Assembly (NCBI RefSeq): GCF_051486985.1 | Contig: NZ_JAHVDV010000001.1 | Span: 248,001-312,000, forward strand | Direction of reading: 5' to 3' | Length of the DNA stretch: 64,000 nucleotides | DNA from: CBFFRJ01 sp051486985 | GTDB taxonomy: Bacteria > Pseudomonadota > Gammaproteobacteria > Enterobacterales > Enterobacteriaceae | Part shown: piece after piece, positions 51,984 through 61,367 of the stretch | How positions within the stretch are numbered: position 1 is the stretch's first letter | Layout of the letters: each line of letters starts with the position of its first letter | The notes under the pieces: model-generated | The model's database searches: none | The model's input: the letters and a program-made list of their open reading frames with translations, nothing else | Told to the model about the DNA's origin: nothing | Made by a program: the position numbers and the translations under genes

Positions 51984-52014
51984 GTTGCCGCCGGATAGCG
52001 CCTCCGGCGGCAAC
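51984..52014. terminator. Hairpin between ompW and trpA
   Basis: A 12-bp perfect inverted repeat (GTTGCCGCCGGA/TCCGGCGGCAAC) with a seven-base loop, between convergent ompW and the end of the trp operon. Very GC-rich with no T run. It may be a REP-like 3' stabiliser or a weak bidirectional terminator. Confidence 0.6.
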
Positions 52015-52022
52015 GCACGACA

Positions 52023-52829
52023 TTACCGGCGGGTTGCCGCTTTCATTGCCCGCACAAAGAGGGCGAGTTCCTCAAGCATCAGGTCGGGTTTATCGAGGTT
52101 GTTCTCAATAATTTTCACAGTGGCGGAACCAGAGATAGCCCCCGCCGCGCCAGCACCAATCGCAGCCGTCACCTGATCAGGCGAAGAGATCCCGAATCCT
52201 TGTAACGCCGGCGCCGCATGGTACTCGGTCAATTTTTCCACCAGATGGAGCAACGGCAGCGCCGCACGATGTTCCGTACCCGTCACCCCCGCACGTGAAA
52301 GCAGATAGGTGTAACCGCGCCCGTAAGAGGCTATCTGGCGCAGGAGTTCATCATCCGCATTGGGTGGGCAGATAAATATTGGCGCAACGTTATGACGCAA
52401 AGCCGCCTGACGGAAGGGCGCGGACTCTTCAACCGGGACGTCGGCAATCAGCACCGAATCGACGCCGGCGCTGGCGCACTGCGCGTAAAACTCATCGATC
52501 CCACGAGAAAAGACCAGGTTGGCGTACATCAGCAACCCAATCGGTATGGTGGGATGCTTCTGACGGATTGTCGCCAGCATTTCAAAACACTGCGTCGGAG
52601 TGACACCCGCAGCAAACGCGCGCAGTGCCGCATTCTGAATGGTTGGGCCATCTGCCAGAGGATCTGAGAAGGGAATGCCGAGCTCCAGCGCATCCGCCCC
52701 TGCTTCAATCAGGGTATCAATGATTTTTAACGACTGTGCCGGAGAGGGGTCGCCCAGGGTGACAAAGGGAACAAAGGCGCCTTCCTTGCGTTCATGTAAC
52801 TGTTTAAAAAGTTCTTCGTAGCGTTGCAT
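52023..52829 (-). CDS. trpA: Tryptophan synthase alpha subunit
   Basis: 268-residue TIM barrel. Catalytic E49 (ALELGIPFSD) and D60 (DPLADGP) are intact. It cleaves indole-3-glycerol phosphate and channels indole to TrpB. It overlaps the trpB stop by one base, so translation is coupled. Last trp gene. Confidence 0.98.
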   Translation of the reverse strand: MQRYEELFKQLHERKEGAFVPFVTLGDPSPAQSLKIIDTLIEAGADALELGIPFSDPLADGPTIQNAALRAFAAGVTPTQCFEMLATIRQKHPTIPIGLLMYANLVFSRGIDEFYAQCASAGVDSVLIADVPVEESAPFRQAALRHNVAPIFICPPNADDELLRQIASYGRGYTYLLSRAGVTGTEHRAALPLLHLVEKLTEYHAAPALQGFGISSPDQVTAAIGAGAAGAISGSATVKIIENNLDKPDLMLEELALFVRAMKAATRR

Positions 52830-54022
52830 CAGATTTCCCCTCGCGCTTTCAGAATGTCATGTACGGTGAAGATGTCTTTGTCTCCGCGGCCAGAAAGATT
52901 AACCACCAGCAGCTGCTCTTTCTCAGGGTTCTCTCTGACCATTTTCAACGCATGGGCGAGGGCGTGTGAGGACTCCAGCGCGGGGATAATGCCTTCGCTG
53001 CGACACAGGGCTTTAAAAGCCTCCAGCGCTTCATCATCGGTTATCGATACATAATCCGCACGACCAGTACTGTTGAGGTAGGCATGCTGAGGGCCAACGG
53101 ACGGGAAATCCAGACCCGCTGAAATGGAGTAGGATTCTTCAATCTGTCCTTCATCGGTCTGCATCATCGGCGATTTCATGCCGAAGTAGATACCAACGCG
53201 CCCGTGTTTAAGCGGTGCGCCATGTTCACCGGTTTCAATGCCGTGACCGGCCGGCTCAACCCCGATAAGGCGCACGGAGGCCTCTTCAATAAAGTCAGCA
53301 AACATGCCGATGGCATTAGAACCGCCGCCCACGCAGGCAATCACGGCATCCGGCAGACGTCCTTCTTTTTCGAGGATTTGTGCTTTAGTCTCTTCGCCAA
53401 TCATGCGCTGGAATTCACGCACGATGGTCGGGAACGGGTGCGGGCCAGCCGCTGTACCCAGCATATAGTGCGCCGTATCGTAGCTGCCTGACCAGTCGCG
53501 CAGCGCTTCGTTACAGGCATCCTTCAGAGTCGAGGAGCCGCTATGCACAGGGATCACCTCTGCGCCCATCAGACGCATACGAAAGACGTTGGGTGACTGG
53601 CGCTCAACGTCTTTAGCCCCCATGTAGATGCGGCATTTCAGGCCGAGCAGGGCGCTGGCGAGTGCGGAGGCAACCCCATGCTGGCCGGCACCGGTTTCGG
53701 CGATGATTTCGGTTTTGCCCATCCGTTTTGCCAGTAAAGCCTGGCCTAATACCTGGTTCGTCTTATGGGCACCGCCGTGTAGCAGATCTTCACGCTTCAG
53801 ATAGAGTGTCGTTCTGGTGCCTTCTGTCAGATTCTGGCATTTGGTAAGTGCCGTTGGGCGGCCCGCATAGTTTTTCAATAAATCGGCAAACTGGGCCTGA
53901 AATTCCGGATCCTTCTGGGCGCTGACAAAGGCTTCTTCAAGCTGGCGAAGGGCGGGCATCAGAATTTGTGGAACGTACATGCCGCCAAATTCACCAAAAA
54001 AGGGATTTAATAACGTCGTCAT
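52829..54022 (-). CDS. trpB: Tryptophan synthase beta subunit
   Basis: 397-residue PLP enzyme with cofactor lysine K87 (GGAHKTNQVLGQ) and the phosphate-binding CVGGGSNAIG loop. It condenses indole and serine to tryptophan. The start MTTLLNPFFGEFGG at 54022 is by family; 19 open upstream codons run into the end of trpC. Confidence 0.98.
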   Translation of the reverse strand: MTTLLNPFFGEFGGMYVPQILMPALRQLEEAFVSAQKDPEFQAQFADLLKNYAGRPTALTKCQNLTEGTRTTLYLKREDLLHGGAHKTNQVLGQALLAKRMGKTEIIAETGAGQHGVASALASALLGLKCRIYMGAKDVERQSPNVFRMRLMGAEVIPVHSGSSTLKDACNEALRDWSGSYDTAHYMLGTAAGPHPFPTIVREFQRMIGEETKAQILEKEGRLPDAVIACVGGGSNAIGMFADFIEEASVRLIGVEPAGHGIETGEHGAPLKHGRVGIYFGMKSPMMQTDEGQIEESYSISAGLDFPSVGPQHAYLNSTGRADYVSITDDEALEAFKALCRSEGIIPALESSHALAHALKMVRENPEKEQLLVVNLSGRGDKDIFTVHDILKARGEI

Positions 54023-54032
54023 TGTTGTTTCC

Positions 54033-55391
54033 TTAATAGGCTCGCAGCGTACGGAAGACCGAGGCCAGCTTCGAGGCATCTTTAATGCCTGGCTCCGACT
54101 CTACGCCTGAATTGAAATCAAGTCCGGAACACCCGGTTTTAGCCGCATCGACGCAGTTGTCCGCGCCAAGACCGCCGGCCAGCAGAACGTTATCCAGCGT
54201 CTGGCCTGCCAGTAGTGACCAGTCAAAACGTTGACCGGTTCCACCCTGACCGTTATCGAATACGTACTTGTCGACATGGTGTAAATCGCGTGCGGGGAGC
54301 GCGTCTTTTACGCTCAGCGCTTTCCAGATTTGAATTCCGGCTGGCAACACGCGGCGTAACCTGTCGATGTAACTCTGGTCTTCACTGCCATGAAGCTGAA
54401 CGGCTATCAGTCCAAGTCGCGTCACAATGTCGACAACATTCTCAATATCGTTATCACGGAAAACGCCCACGTATTGCAGCGGTGCGGCGGCCATCACGGT
54501 TTTGGCCTGTTCAGTATTCACGGCACGGGGTGAGGAGGGCACAAAAATCAGTCCGCCAAAAATCGCCCCGGCTTCGTGCGCGGCCCGTGCATCCTGCGGG
54601 CGGGTCAGTCCACAGACTTTGTTCTCGCCAAGCAGTACCCGTTTTACCGCTGCATCAAGGTCGCCGTGAGACATCAGGGCTGACCCGATTAAAAAGCCAT
54701 TGGCGAAATGACTCAGTTCACGCACCTGCGCGTAGGTATTGATCCCTGACTCACTGATAACCCTGACCCCCGCACCAAGACGAGGGGCCAACTGGCGAGT
54801 ACGATTAAGATCGATAGAGAGATCGCGCAGATCACGGTTGTTGATGCCCACCACTCTGGCATTAAGGGCAATCGCGCGCTCCAGCTCTTCTTCATTACTG
54901 ACTTCTGTCAGCACACCCATACTGAGACTATGCGCGACGGCAGAGAGCTGGCGATACTGTTCGTCATCCAGCACCGAGAGCATAAGCAGGCAGGCATCCG
55001 CCTGATAATAACGGGCGAGATAAATCTGGTAAGGGTCGATAATGAAGTCCTTACACAGAATCGGCTGGTGAGCGATACCGCTCACAATGGGCAGAAAATC
55101 GAAGCTGCCCTGGAAGTACTTCTCGTCGGTGAGTACCGAAATTGCCGAGGCATGATGCTTATAGACCTCAGCAATGCGCGCCGGGTCGAAATCATCGCGT
55201 ATCACCCCTTTGGATGGAGACGCTTTTTTGCATTCAAGAATAAATGCCGTATGCGTTCCCTGCAGAGCATCATAGAAACGTCTCGTGCTCGGCACCACGT
55301 CGTTCTGAAAACTGGCCAGCGGTTGTTGTTCCTTACGGGCCGCCACCCAAATCGCCTTATCTGCGACGATTTTCGCTAAAACGGTCTGCAT
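54033..55391 (-). CDS. trpC: Bifunctional IGP synthase / PRA isomerase (TrpCF)
   Basis: 452 residues with two fused TIM barrels. The N-terminal indole-glycerol-phosphate synthase (about 1-255) has FILECKKASPSKG and ISESGI. The C-terminal phosphoribosylanthranilate isomerase (about 256-452) has VCGLTRPQDARAA and LLAGGLGADN. The fusion is the standard enteric arrangement. It precedes trpB by 10 bp. Confidence 0.97.
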   Translation of the reverse strand: MQTVLAKIVADKAIWVAARKEQQPLASFQNDVVPSTRRFYDALQGTHTAFILECKKASPSKGVIRDDFDPARIAEVYKHHASAISVLTDEKYFQGSFDFLPIVSGIAHQPILCKDFIIDPYQIYLARYYQADACLLMLSVLDDEQYRQLSAVAHSLSMGVLTEVSNEEELERAIALNARVVGINNRDLRDLSIDLNRTRQLAPRLGAGVRVISESGINTYAQVRELSHFANGFLIGSALMSHGDLDAAVKRVLLGENKVCGLTRPQDARAAHEAGAIFGGLIFVPSSPRAVNTEQAKTVMAAAPLQYVGVFRDNDIENVVDIVTRLGLIAVQLHGSEDQSYIDRLRRVLPAGIQIWKALSVKDALPARDLHHVDKYVFDNGQGGTGQRFDWSLLAGQTLDNVLLAGGLGADNCVDAAKTGCSGLDFNSGVESEPGIKDASKLASVFRTLRAY

Positions 55392-55394
55392 TAG

Positions 55395-56990
55395 TTATCC
55401 TCTTGCCGCCAGTTGGGCGACTTTGTCATACGCGGTACCGCTGTGGAGCACATCCAGTACCTTTTGCGCGTTAGCCTGCAAATCTTCTTCACCGTGTAAA
55501 CGCATCAGCATGGCAACATTAGCGGCGACGGCGGCCTCATGGGCGGCTTCACCTTTACCTTGTAATAAGCGGGTCAGAATGTCACGGTTTTCTTCCGGCG
55601 TTCCCCCGGCCAGCGCCTCCTGATGATAAGGCGTCAGGCCAAAGTCCGCTGCGGTCAGCTGGTAACTCTTGATTTCGCCTTCGTGAAGTTCTGCCACCAC
55701 GGTCGGCGCATGCAGGGAGACTTCATCCATGCCACCGCTATGCACCACGGCTGCACGCTGATACCCCAACACACGCAGCGTCTCGGCAATCGGCAGCACC
55801 AGTTCCGGGCTGTAAACACCAATCAGTGCGAGCGGCGGGTGCGCCGGATTGATGAGCGGACCGAGCACGTTAAACAGCGTGCGGGTTTTCAACTGCTGGC
55901 GTACCGGCATTGCATGGCGAAACCCGGTGTGATACTTCGGGGCAAACAGAAAGCAGACGCCCAGTTCATCAAGCGCCGTGCGTGACTTGTCGGCATTCAT
56001 GTCCAGATTGATGCCAAATGCCGCCAGCAGGTCAGACGAGCCGGAGCGGCTGGAGACACTGCGGTTGCCGTGTTTGGCGACCTTCATTCCACAGGCGGCG
56101 GCAACAAATGCGCTGGCGGTGGAAATATTGATGCTGTTGCTACCGTCACCGCCGGTGCCCACAATATCCGCAAACGCATAATCAGGGCGTGGGAAGGGGG
56201 CTGCATTTTCCAGCAGGGCGGTTGCCGCGCCGGCGATCTCCTGAGGGTGTTCACCACGCACTTTCATGCTGACCAGCGCCGCGGCCAGCTGCTCAGGTTT
56301 CAGTTCGCCCCGTACAACCGCCGAGAAGAGCTGGTGGCTCTCCTGCTGGGTGAGGGTCTGCGCCTGGTAGAGTTTCTCCAGAATAGGTTGCAGGGTGTTG
56401 GTCTGCTCAAGTTTCTGTAACGCCCAGGCCAGAGTCTGCTCCAGCAAACGCGCCCCCTGTGCAGTCAGAATGGATTCCGGATGGAACTGGAAACCACATA
56501 CCCGATCAGCGTCATGACGGACCGCCATCACCATGCCATCAAAATGGGCATTAATGGTTAATCCTGCTGGAATGTTGCTCCCCACAAGAGAGTGATAACG
56601 TGCCACCGGCAAAGGATTCGCCAGTCCGGCAAACATCGCCTGGTTGTCATGTTCAATGCTGGAAGCCTTGCCATGCAGAATTTCACCCGCCTGGCCTACG
56701 TAGCCGCCATAGGCCTCGACAATCGCCTGGTGACCGAGGCAAATACCGATAATCGGTAATTTGCCGCGCATACGGGTCAATAGCTCTGGCATACAGCCCG
56801 CTTCAGAGGGGGTTCCGGGGCCGGGAGACAACATCAGCACAGGATTTTGCATGGTGCCCAGGCGTTCAATTAATGTTTGAGCAGGGACATGATTACGATA
56901 AATCACCACGTTATGTCCACTTGCCCGCAGCTGGTCGGCAAGGTTGTAGGTAAAGGAATCGATATTATCGAGCAATAAAATGTCGGCCAT
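55395..56990 (-). CDS. trpD: Bifunctional anthranilate synthase glutaminase / anthranilate PRTase (TrpGD)
   Basis: 531 residues. The N-terminal class I glutamine amidotransferase (1-195) has C84 in GICLGHQ and H/E in FHPES. The C-terminal anthranilate phosphoribosyltransferase (about 200-531) has GTGGDGSNSINIST. The fusion matches E. coli trpGD. Its ATG overlaps the trpE stop by one base. Confidence 0.97.
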   Translation of the reverse strand: MADILLLDNIDSFTYNLADQLRASGHNVVIYRNHVPAQTLIERLGTMQNPVLMLSPGPGTPSEAGCMPELLTRMRGKLPIIGICLGHQAIVEAYGGYVGQAGEILHGKASSIEHDNQAMFAGLANPLPVARYHSLVGSNIPAGLTINAHFDGMVMAVRHDADRVCGFQFHPESILTAQGARLLEQTLAWALQKLEQTNTLQPILEKLYQAQTLTQQESHQLFSAVVRGELKPEQLAAALVSMKVRGEHPQEIAGAATALLENAAPFPRPDYAFADIVGTGGDGSNSINISTASAFVAAACGMKVAKHGNRSVSSRSGSSDLLAAFGINLDMNADKSRTALDELGVCFLFAPKYHTGFRHAMPVRQQLKTRTLFNVLGPLINPAHPPLALIGVYSPELVLPIAETLRVLGYQRAAVVHSGGMDEVSLHAPTVVAELHEGEIKSYQLTAADFGLTPYHQEALAGGTPEENRDILTRLLQGKGEAAHEAAVAANVAMLMRLHGEEDLQANAQKVLDVLHSGTAYDKVAQLAARG

Positions 56991-58552
56991 CAGAACGTCT
57001 CCTCGGCGTTATGCGCTTTCGCAATGGCGCGCAATACCGCGCGGGCTTTATTACGGGTTTCATCCGCTTCAGACTGCGGAACGGAGTCCAGCACAACGCC
57101 CGCACCGGCTTGAACGGTGGCAATGCCATCCTCGACCCAGGCGGAACGAATCACGATGCAGGTATCCAGATCGCCGTGGGCGGTAAAATAGCCGACTGCG
57201 CCGCCATAACTGCCGCGACGCGTACCTTCGGCGTCCGCAATTAACTGCATGGCACGTACTTTTGGCGCCCCGCTGAGGGTTCCCATATTCATGCAGGCGC
57301 GATAAGCGTGCAGCACGTCCAGATCCCGGCGAAGTTCGCCTACCACGCGAGAAACCAGATGCATCACGAAGGAGTAACGATCCACCTTGGTAAGATCGGC
57401 AACGTAGCGGCTACCCGGGGTACAAATCCGCGCCAGATCGTTACGGGCCAAATCCACCAGCATCAAATGCTCGGACAGCTCTTTATGATCGGTACGCATT
57501 TCAAGCTCAATGCGGCTGTCAAGGTCACGATCCAGGGTGCCATCCGCATGGCGACCACGTGGACGCGTTCCGGCAATCGGGTAGATTTCTATCTGACGCG
57601 ACGTCGCATCGTACTTGAGCGAGCTTTCAGGCGAGGCACCGAAGAGGGCAAAATCCTCGTCCTGCATGAAGAACATATAGGGGCTGGGGTTGCTCTTTTT
57701 CAGCACGTCATAGGCGGCGAGCGGCGAAGGGCACGGCAGCATAAAACGACGGGAGGGGACAACCTGGAAAATTTCGCCAGCGCGGATGGCTTTTTGCATC
57801 TGGCGCACAACGGCACCGTACTCGTCATCACTCTGGTTGCACTCCACGCGCATCCTCGGGACCGTCTCGACCGGCAACGGAACCGGTGGTTCATTGAGTT
57901 GCTGGCGCAGGCTTTCAACACGACGGGCGAGGCGGGATTTTTCAGCTGCATCTTCGCTAAAAACGCTGACCTGAATGCGCGTCTGCTGTAATTGATGATC
58001 GATGACCAGAAGACTTTCTGCCAGGTAGAAACAGTAGTCCGGGCAGCGTCGATCGTTTTCGAGCGCCGGTAAATCCTCAAACCCCGCGACCAGGTCATAG
58101 GCGAAGAGGCCGCCAAAGAACATGGCCTCACGTTCACCTTCCGGCACGTTCACCACCCCCTGTAGCAGGCGGAACGCGTCAAACACGCTGAGTGAACAAA
58201 GACGGGCATCTTCATCAAGCAGCGCACTTACCGGCGGAAAGCGCAGCTCACGACCTTCGGGCATGATGGTATTTTCAATACCAGCGGGAAGGGCCGCATC
58301 CAGCAACGTCAGCAGGGAAGCGCCATTGGCGGTTAACGCCTGAATAGTGACAGTGTCACCGTAGGCCGTAATGCGCAGCGCACTATCGACAAGGAGCAGA
58401 CTTTTTAAATCGTTTTTACTGTCGATATCGGCTGATTCGAGCAGCAGCGTGGCAGGCCGGTTGCCACAAAGCTGATGAAATAACGCGGTCGGGTTCTCAC
58501 GATAAAGGGCATTGCTGGTCAGCAGTTCGAGTGTCGGTTTTTGCGTTTGCAT
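56990..58552 (-). CDS. trpE: Anthranilate synthase component I
   Basis: 520 residues, as in E. coli. The N-terminal LLES motif (37-40) of the tryptophan feedback site is intact. The chorismate-binding C-terminal domain has the PYMFFMQDEDF, PIAGTRPRG and NMGTLSGAPKVRA motifs. With the TrpD glutaminase domain it makes anthranilate. The start MQTQKPTLELL at 58552 is preferred over the ATG four codons upstream. Confidence 0.97.
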   Translation of the reverse strand: MQTQKPTLELLTSNALYRENPTALFHQLCGNRPATLLLESADIDSKNDLKSLLLVDSALRITAYGDTVTIQALTANGASLLTLLDAALPAGIENTIMPEGRELRFPPVSALLDEDARLCSLSVFDAFRLLQGVVNVPEGEREAMFFGGLFAYDLVAGFEDLPALENDRRCPDYCFYLAESLLVIDHQLQQTRIQVSVFSEDAAEKSRLARRVESLRQQLNEPPVPLPVETVPRMRVECNQSDDEYGAVVRQMQKAIRAGEIFQVVPSRRFMLPCPSPLAAYDVLKKSNPSPYMFFMQDEDFALFGASPESSLKYDATSRQIEIYPIAGTRPRGRHADGTLDRDLDSRIELEMRTDHKELSEHLMLVDLARNDLARICTPGSRYVADLTKVDRYSFVMHLVSRVVGELRRDLDVLHAYRACMNMGTLSGAPKVRAMQLIADAEGTRRGSYGGAVGYFTAHGDLDTCIVIRSAWVEDGIATVQAGAGVVLDSVPQSEADETRNKARAVLRAIAKAHNAEETF

Positions 58553-58578
58553 CGTCGCTCTCATCCATTATGTTCCAT

Positions 58579-58603
58579 AAAAAAGCCCGCTCTGTGGGCG
58601 GGC
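58579..58603 (-). terminator. trp attenuator
   Basis: Minus-strand GCCCGC/GCGGGC stem (GCCCGCCCACAGAGCGGGC) followed by six T, between trpL and trpE. It is the classic 3:4 attenuator hairpin. Confidence 0.93.
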
Positions 58604-58645
58604 CGGGTATCGGTGTGCTGAATACGCACGGAGACACTGCCCGTT

Positions 58646-58693
58646 TCAGGGAGTGCGCCACCAGCGGTTGTTAAGAGAATAGTGCGTATTCAT
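58646..58693 (-). CDS. trpL: trp operon leader peptide
   Basis: 15 codons: MNTHYSLNNRWWRTP. The adjacent Trp codons at positions 11-12 sense charged tRNA-Trp and steer attenuation. A GAGGT ribosome site precedes the ATG. The N-terminal part differs from the E. coli leader ([14 protein letters not shown]) while the WWRT end is kept. Confidence 0.95.
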   Translation of the reverse strand: MNTHYSLNNRWWRTP

Positions 58694-58721
58694 GATGATA
58701 CCTCATTGCGTGAACTTGTGT

Positions 58722-58753
58722 ACTAGTTAACTAGTTCGATGGGCGAATGTCAA
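58722..58753 (-). promoter_or_regulatory. trp promoter and TrpR operator
   Basis: -35 TTGACA (58748-58753) and -10 TTAACT (58725-58730) with a 17-bp spacer. The perfect palindrome ACTAGTTAACTAGT (58722-58735) covers the -10 box and equals the E. coli TrpR operator core. TrpR repression is strongly supported. Confidence 0.95.
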
Positions 58754-58828
58754 CCCTGATTTCAGAAAATTGGCATGTAACGTTATGATAGCCCGCAAAC
58801 TCTGTTTCATTCCGTCCTGGAGCCGCTT

Positions 58829-59710
58829 TTGAGCGACACGAATTACGCGATTATTTACGATCTTCACAGTCACACGCTTGCTTCTGATGGCCTGTTAAGC
58901 CCGGAAGAACTGGTGCACCGCGCCGTTGCAATGCGTATCGGCACTCTGGCCATTACTGATCATGACACCACCGAGGGTATTCCTGCCGCCCAGGCTGAAA
59001 TTACCCGTGCGGGTTTACCGTTACGCCTTATCCCTGGCGTTGAAATTTCTACCGTCTGGGAAAATCATGAAATTCACATCGTGGGACTGAACGTTGATAT
59101 TAACCATCCGGTTCTGTGCGAGTTTCTCCGCCAGCAGCATGAGCGCCGTCAGTTGCGCGCGCAACTCATTGCGGAACGCCTTGAGAAAGCCCACATTCCT
59201 GGGGCATGGGAGGGGGCGCAACGGCTGGCGAAAGGGGCGGCCATTACCCGTGGCCATTACGCCCGCTATTTAGTTGAGCAGGGGAAAGCGAATTCGGTAG
59301 CGAATGTGTTCAAAAAGTATCTTGCACGCGGGAAAACCGGCTACGTTCCTCCGCAGTGGTGTACAATAGAACACGCTATTGACGTGATTCACCAGTCTGG
59401 CGGAACAGCGGTCCTGGCCCATCCAGGACGCTACGATTTATCTGCTAAATGGTTGAAAAGACTGCTGGCGCATTTTGCACAACGCGGCGGTGAGGCAATG
59501 GAAGTTGCCCAATGCCAGCAGGCTCCTGACGAACGTAAGCAGCTTGGCGAGTACGCCCGCCTGTTTGGTTTGCTGGGCTCGCAAGGGTCTGACTTTCATC
59601 AGCCCTGCCCCTGGATTGAGCTGGGGCGCAAGCTCTGGTTGCCAGCGGATGTCGATGGCGTCTGGCTTAAATGGGAGCAGCCGCAACACAGTACAGAGAG
59701 GGAAGTATGA
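58829..59710 (+). CDS. rnm: RNase AM / YciV, PHP-domain 5'-3' exonuclease (TTG start)
   Basis: 293 residues with PHP-domain metal motifs: DLHSHT (H13, H15), DHDTTEG (D44-H45), GVEIST, HPGRYD and the late SQGSDFHQP. The E. coli protein trims 5' ends of rRNA and degrades pAp and short RNAs. No ATG fits; the TTG at 58829 has GGAG six bases upstream and aligns with the E. coli TTG start (MSDTNYA). It is divergent from trpL and overlaps yciO by 4 bp. Confidence 0.94.
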   Translation: MSDTNYAIIYDLHSHTLASDGLLSPEELVHRAVAMRIGTLAITDHDTTEGIPAAQAEITRAGLPLRLIPGVEISTVWENHEIHIVGLNVDINHPVLCEFLRQQHERRQLRAQLIAERLEKAHIPGAWEGAQRLAKGAAITRGHYARYLVEQGKANSVANVFKKYLARGKTGYVPPQWCTIEHAIDVIHQSGGTAVLAHPGRYDLSAKWLKRLLAHFAQRGGEAMEVAQCQQAPDERKQLGEYARLFGLLGSQGSDFHQPCPWIELGRKLWLPADVDGVWLKWEQPQHSTEREV

Positions 59711-60327
59711 GTCAGTTTTTTTATATTCATCCGGAAAATCCGCAGCCACGTTTAATTAATCAGGCGGTGGAAATCGTTCGTAAAGGCGGGGTCATTGTGT
59801 ACCCTACTGATTCCGGTTATGCACTGGGCTGTAAAATTGAAGATAAAGGGGCCATGGAGCGTATCTGCCGCATCCGTCAGCTCCCGGACGGTCATAATTT
59901 CACCCTGATGTGTCGGGATTTATCGGAACTGTCGACCTACGCCTTTGTGGATAACGTGGCGTTTCGCCTGATCAAAAATAACACCCCCGGCAATTACACC
60001 TTTATCCTTAAAGGCACTAAAGAGGTTCCGCGCCGTTTACTGCAGGAAAAGCGAAAAACCATTGGCCTTCGTGTGCCGTCGAATCCCATTGCCGTCGATT
60101 TGCTCGAAACCCTCGGTGAGCCGATGCTCTCAACATCGTTAATGCTCCCGGGAAGTGAATTTACCGAATCCGATCCGGACGAAATCAAAGATCGCCTTGA
60201 AAAAGTCGTAGAGCTGATTGTCCATGGTGGCTATCTGGGCCAGCAGCCGACGACGGTGGTCGATCTCACCGACGACGCGCCGGTGGTTATCCGTGAAGGC
60301 GTCGGCGACGTTAAGCCTTTCTTATAG
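59707..60327 (+). CDS. yciO: YciO, YrdC/Sua5-family protein
   Basis: 206 residues of the YrdC-like fold, with the nucleotide/RNA-binding KGGVIVYPTDSGYALGC segment (about 24-40) and LPDGHNFTLMC. Relatives make threonylcarbamoyl-AMP for tRNA t6A; the role of YciO is unclear. Its ATG overlaps the rnm stop (ATGA), indicating one operon. E. coli has yciQ after it; here rluB follows within 99 bp. Confidence 0.94.
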   Translation: MSQFFYIHPENPQPRLINQAVEIVRKGGVIVYPTDSGYALGCKIEDKGAMERICRIRQLPDGHNFTLMCRDLSELSTYAFVDNVAFRLIKNNTPGNYTFILKGTKEVPRRLLQEKRKTIGLRVPSNPIAVDLLETLGEPMLSTSLMLPGSEFTESDPDEIKDRLEKVVELIVHGGYLGQQPTTVVDLTDDAPVVIREGVGDVKPFL

Positions 60328-60425
60328 GCATACAAGTCGGTATACTACGCGGCCATTTCACAGGCGCCACGGCGACCTGATGACCTTATTCGACGCCTGT
60401 GAAGGCGACACCCGAGGAAAGCTCT

Positions 60426-61322
60426 ATGAGCGAGAAGTTACAGAAAGTGCTGGCGCGAGCCGGCCACGGTTCCCGCCGTGAAATCGAAACCATTATTGAA
60501 GCGGGCCGCGTGAGTGTTGATGGCAAAATTGCCACGCTCGGTGACCGCGTTGACGTGACCCCGGCCCTGAAAATTCGTATCGACGGACACCTCATTTCCA
60601 TTAAAGAATCCGCTGAACAGATCTGTCGCGTCCTGGCGTACTACAAACCGGAAGGTGAATTGTGCACCCGTAACGATCCGGAAGGGCGTCCGACCGTATT
60701 TGACCGTCTGCCAAAACTGCGCGGCGCGCGCTGGATTGCCGTAGGCCGTCTGGACGTTAACACCTGCGGTCTGCTGCTCTTTACCACCGATGGTGAGCTC
60801 GCTAATCGCCTGATGCACCCAAGCCGTGAAGTCGAGCGCGAATACGCCGTGCGTGTTTTTGGGCAGATTGATGAAGCTAAACTGCGCGATCTTGGTCGGG
60901 GTGTGCAGCTTGAAGATGGCCCGGCTGCCTTTAAAACCATCAAATTCAGCGGTGGTGAAGGGATAAACCAGTGGTACAACGTCACCCTGACTGAAGGGCG
61001 TAACCGTGAGGTTCGTCGTCTGTGGGAAGCGGTAGGGGTGCAGGTAAGTCGCCTGATTCGCGTCCGTTATGGCGATATTCCGCTGCCGAAAGGGCTGCCC
61101 CGTGGCGGCTATACCGAGCTGGATCTGGCGCAAACCAACTACCTGCGCGAGCTGGTCGGGCTGACGCCGGAAACCACCTCGAAAGTGGCGGTTGAAAAAG
61201 ATCGCCGTCGCATGAAGGCCAACCAGATTCGCCGCGCGGTGAAACGTCATACTCAGGTGACCAACAGCCGACAGGCGACGGGTGGACGCCGGTCGAGCAG
61301 TCGCAATAACAACGGTCAGTAA
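60426..61322 (+). CDS. rluB: RluB, 23S rRNA pseudouridine-2605 synthase
   Basis: 298 residues. An N-terminal S4 RNA-binding domain (about 3-50, EKLQKVLARAGHGSRREIE) is followed by the RsuA-family catalytic domain with the nucleophile D110 in GRLDVNTCGLLLFT. The tail is basic and disordered (after about 255, KVAVEKDRRRMKANQIRR...). The start at 60426 follows GAGGAAAGCTCT. Confidence 0.96.
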   Translation: MSEKLQKVLARAGHGSRREIETIIEAGRVSVDGKIATLGDRVDVTPALKIRIDGHLISIKESAEQICRVLAYYKPEGELCTRNDPEGRPTVFDRLPKLRGARWIAVGRLDVNTCGLLLFTTDGELANRLMHPSREVEREYAVRVFGQIDEAKLRDLGRGVQLEDGPAAFKTIKFSGGEGINQWYNVTLTEGRNREVRRLWEAVGVQVSRLIRVRYGDIPLPKGLPRGGYTELDLAQTNYLRELVGLTPETTSKVAVEKDRRRMKANQIRRAVKRHTQVTNSRQATGGRRSSSRNNNGQ

Positions 61323-61345
61323 AAAAAGGGCGCAAGCCCTTTTTT
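61322..61345. terminator. Bidirectional terminator between rluB and btuR
   Basis: A 10-base perfect inverted repeat including A and T tracts (AAAAAAGGGC/GCCCTTTTTT, loop GCAA), overlapping the rluB stop. It serves rluB and the convergent btuR. Confidence 0.93.
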
Positions 61346-61367
61346 ATTGCGGTTGAGTAGTGAGCTG

